Translations under genes and position numbers: made by a program
The notes under the pieces: generated by a model
Databases searched by the model: none
What the model saw: the letters and a program-made list of their open reading frames with translations, nothing else
Told to the model about the DNA's origin: nothing
Part shown: in pieces, positions 4,383-5,280 of the stretch
Numbering within the stretch: position 1 is the stretch's first letter
How the letters are laid out: each line of letters opens with the position of its first letter
Source: an uncultured Ruminococcus sp.
Lineage (GTDB): Bacteria > Bacillota > Clostridia > Oscillospirales > Acutalibacteraceae
Assembly (NCBI GenBank): GCA_902766305.1
Contig: CACXDE010000454.1
Coordinates: 1 to 5,280 of the forward strand
DNA length: 5,280 nt
Direction: 5' to 3'

Positions 4383-5280
4383 ATGAAGAAAAAGTATAAT
4401 GTTGGTATAATAGGTGCAACTGGTATGGTGGGACAGCGTTTTGCAACTCTGCTTGAAAATCATCCATGGTTCAATGTAACAGTTCTTGCTGCAAGCGCAA
4501 GAAGTGCCGGAAAAACATATGAGGAGGCTGCCGGCAACCGTTGGGCTATGACTGTACCTATGCCTGAGTCGATGAAAAATATGGTAATCGTTGACGCTGC
4601 AAATATTGAAGAGGTTGCTTCAAAGGTTGATTTCGTATTCTGCGCTGTGGATATGAAAAAGGAAGATATCCGTGCGCTTGAAGAAGCGTATGCAAAGGCT
4701 GAATGCCCTGTTGTCTCAAACAACAGCGCTCACCGTTTCACACCGGATGTTCCTATGGTGATCCCGGAGATAAACGATAATCACCTTGCTATAATAGAAT
4801 CACAGAGAAAACGTCTCGGCACAAAGAAGGGTTTTGTTGCTGTTAAGTCAAACTGCTCTCTCCAGAGCTATGTTCCGGCTGTTCATCCGCTTATGAAATA
4901 CGGCGTTAAAAAGGTTCTTGCATGCACATATCAGGCTATATCCGGTGCTGGAAAGACATTTGAAAGATGGCCTGAAATGATAGACAATGTTATCCCCTAT
5001 ATAGGCGGCGAGGAAGAAAAGAGCGAACAGGAGCCGCTCAAGATCTGGGGTACTATCGAAAACGGCGAGATCAAAAAGGCAAGCGAGCCTTCTATCACTG
5101 CTCAGTGCATACGTGTACCTGTGTCTGACGGTCATACTGCCGCTGTTTTTGTAGAGCTTGAAAACAACCCCGGAATAGAACAGATAATCAGCGATTGGGA
5201 AAGCTACAGCGGAAAGCCGCAGGAGCTTGATCTGCCCAGCGCGCCGAAGCATTTCCTTCACTATTTCAGAGAGAACGACA
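4383..5280 (+). CDS. asd: Aspartate-semialdehyde dehydrogenase, archaeal/fungal type (3' end beyond window)
   Basis: Reduces L-aspartyl-4-phosphate with NADPH to L-aspartate-4-semialdehyde, the branch-point step toward lysine and diaminopimelate, threonine and methionine, in the cytoplasm. The ATG at 4383 follows AAGGAG (4369-4374) by 8 nt. The window holds 299 codons with no stop; the family is usually about 350-365 residues, so roughly the last 55-65 are missing. The N-terminal nucleotide-binding loop is GIIGATGMVGQRF (8-20). The catalytic Cys158 lies in KSNCSLQSY (155-163), QAISGAG is at 184-190, and the general-base His251 lies in RVPVSDGHTA (244-253). SNCSLQ and the overall spacing place it in the archaeal/fungal-like class (TIGR00978 type) rather than the classical proteobacterial class. 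Expression should fall when lysine is high, through the leader riboswitch. No truncation or frameshift is seen inside the window. Confidence 0.95.
   Translation, partial: MKKKYNVGIIGATGMVGQRFATLLENHPWFNVTVLAASARSAGKTYEEAAGNRWAMTVPMPESMKNMVIVDAANIEEVASKVDFVFCAVDMKKEDIRALEEAYAKAECPVVSNNSAHRFTPDVPMVIPEINDNHLAIIESQRKRLGTKKGFVAVKSNCSLQSYVPAVHPLMKYGVKKVLACTYQAISGAGKTFERWPEMIDNVIPYIGGEEEKSEQEPLKIWGTIENGEIKKASEPSITAQCIRVPVSDGHTAAVFVELENNPGIEQIISDWESYSGKPQELDLPSAPKHFLHYFREND

Noticed and set aside
4154..4399. Possible 81-residue + strand protein over the riboswitch
   Set aside because: It lies across the lysine aptamer and terminator, lacks a ribosome site and overlaps the start of asd in another frame.
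4848..5261. Minus-strand open frame of 137 codons opposite asd
   Set aside because: It is antisense to a well-conserved enzyme gene, with no ribosome site or promoter in view and no recognisable domain.

Overview
The window looks like chromosome from a gut or rumen Clostridia, most likely a Ruminococcus-like Oscillospiraceae. Supporting signs are moderate G+C, strong AGGAGG-type ribosome sites, sigma-A promoters with 17-bp spacers, a Cthe_2159-type beta-helix lipoprotein, Ser/Glu/Lys-rich linkers on secreted proteins, and an archaeal/fungal-type aspartate-semialdehyde dehydrogenase behind a lysine riboswitch. The genus is an inference from style and gene content, not a proven assignment. Every gene I support lies on the + strand.

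Layout. Positions 1-505 hold no gene. They carry three divergent copies of a roughly 30-bp palindrome-forming intergenic repeat, two of them arranged as a hairpin, then a promoter candidate. Positions 506-2068 encode a 520-residue lipoprotein with a 100-residue Ser-rich linker, a beta-helix carbohydrate-binding domain and a Gly/Arg/Met tail. A structured 162-nt gap follows, with two hairpins, one ending just before the next ribosome site. Positions 2231-2773 encode a small secreted, apparently disordered protein of unknown function, closed by a hairpin terminator at 2800-2847.

A near-consensus promoter at 2918-2946 drives 3002-3988, a membrane-anchored YkuD/L,D-transpeptidase-like protein. 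The fold motifs are intact, but Tyr and Gly stand where the catalytic His and Cys are expected, so it reads as a pseudoenzyme. This is the most interesting observation in the window.

A second strong promoter (4030-4058) starts a leader with a lysine riboswitch (about 4090-4261) and an intrinsic terminator (4315-4346). It controls asd, which starts at 4383 and runs off the window end after 299 codons. The alternative pairings that would switch the terminator can be read directly.

How the parts fit. The first three genes all encode exported, surface-located proteins with low-complexity linkers and probably serve the cell envelope. Each has its own promoter or promoter candidate, so a shared operon is not shown. 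asd is a separate, lysine-controlled metabolic unit of the aspartate pathway, which feeds lysine, threonine, methionine and diaminopimelate synthesis. I see no clear evidence of a new multi-gene system, CRISPR array, insertion sequence, tRNA or rRNA.
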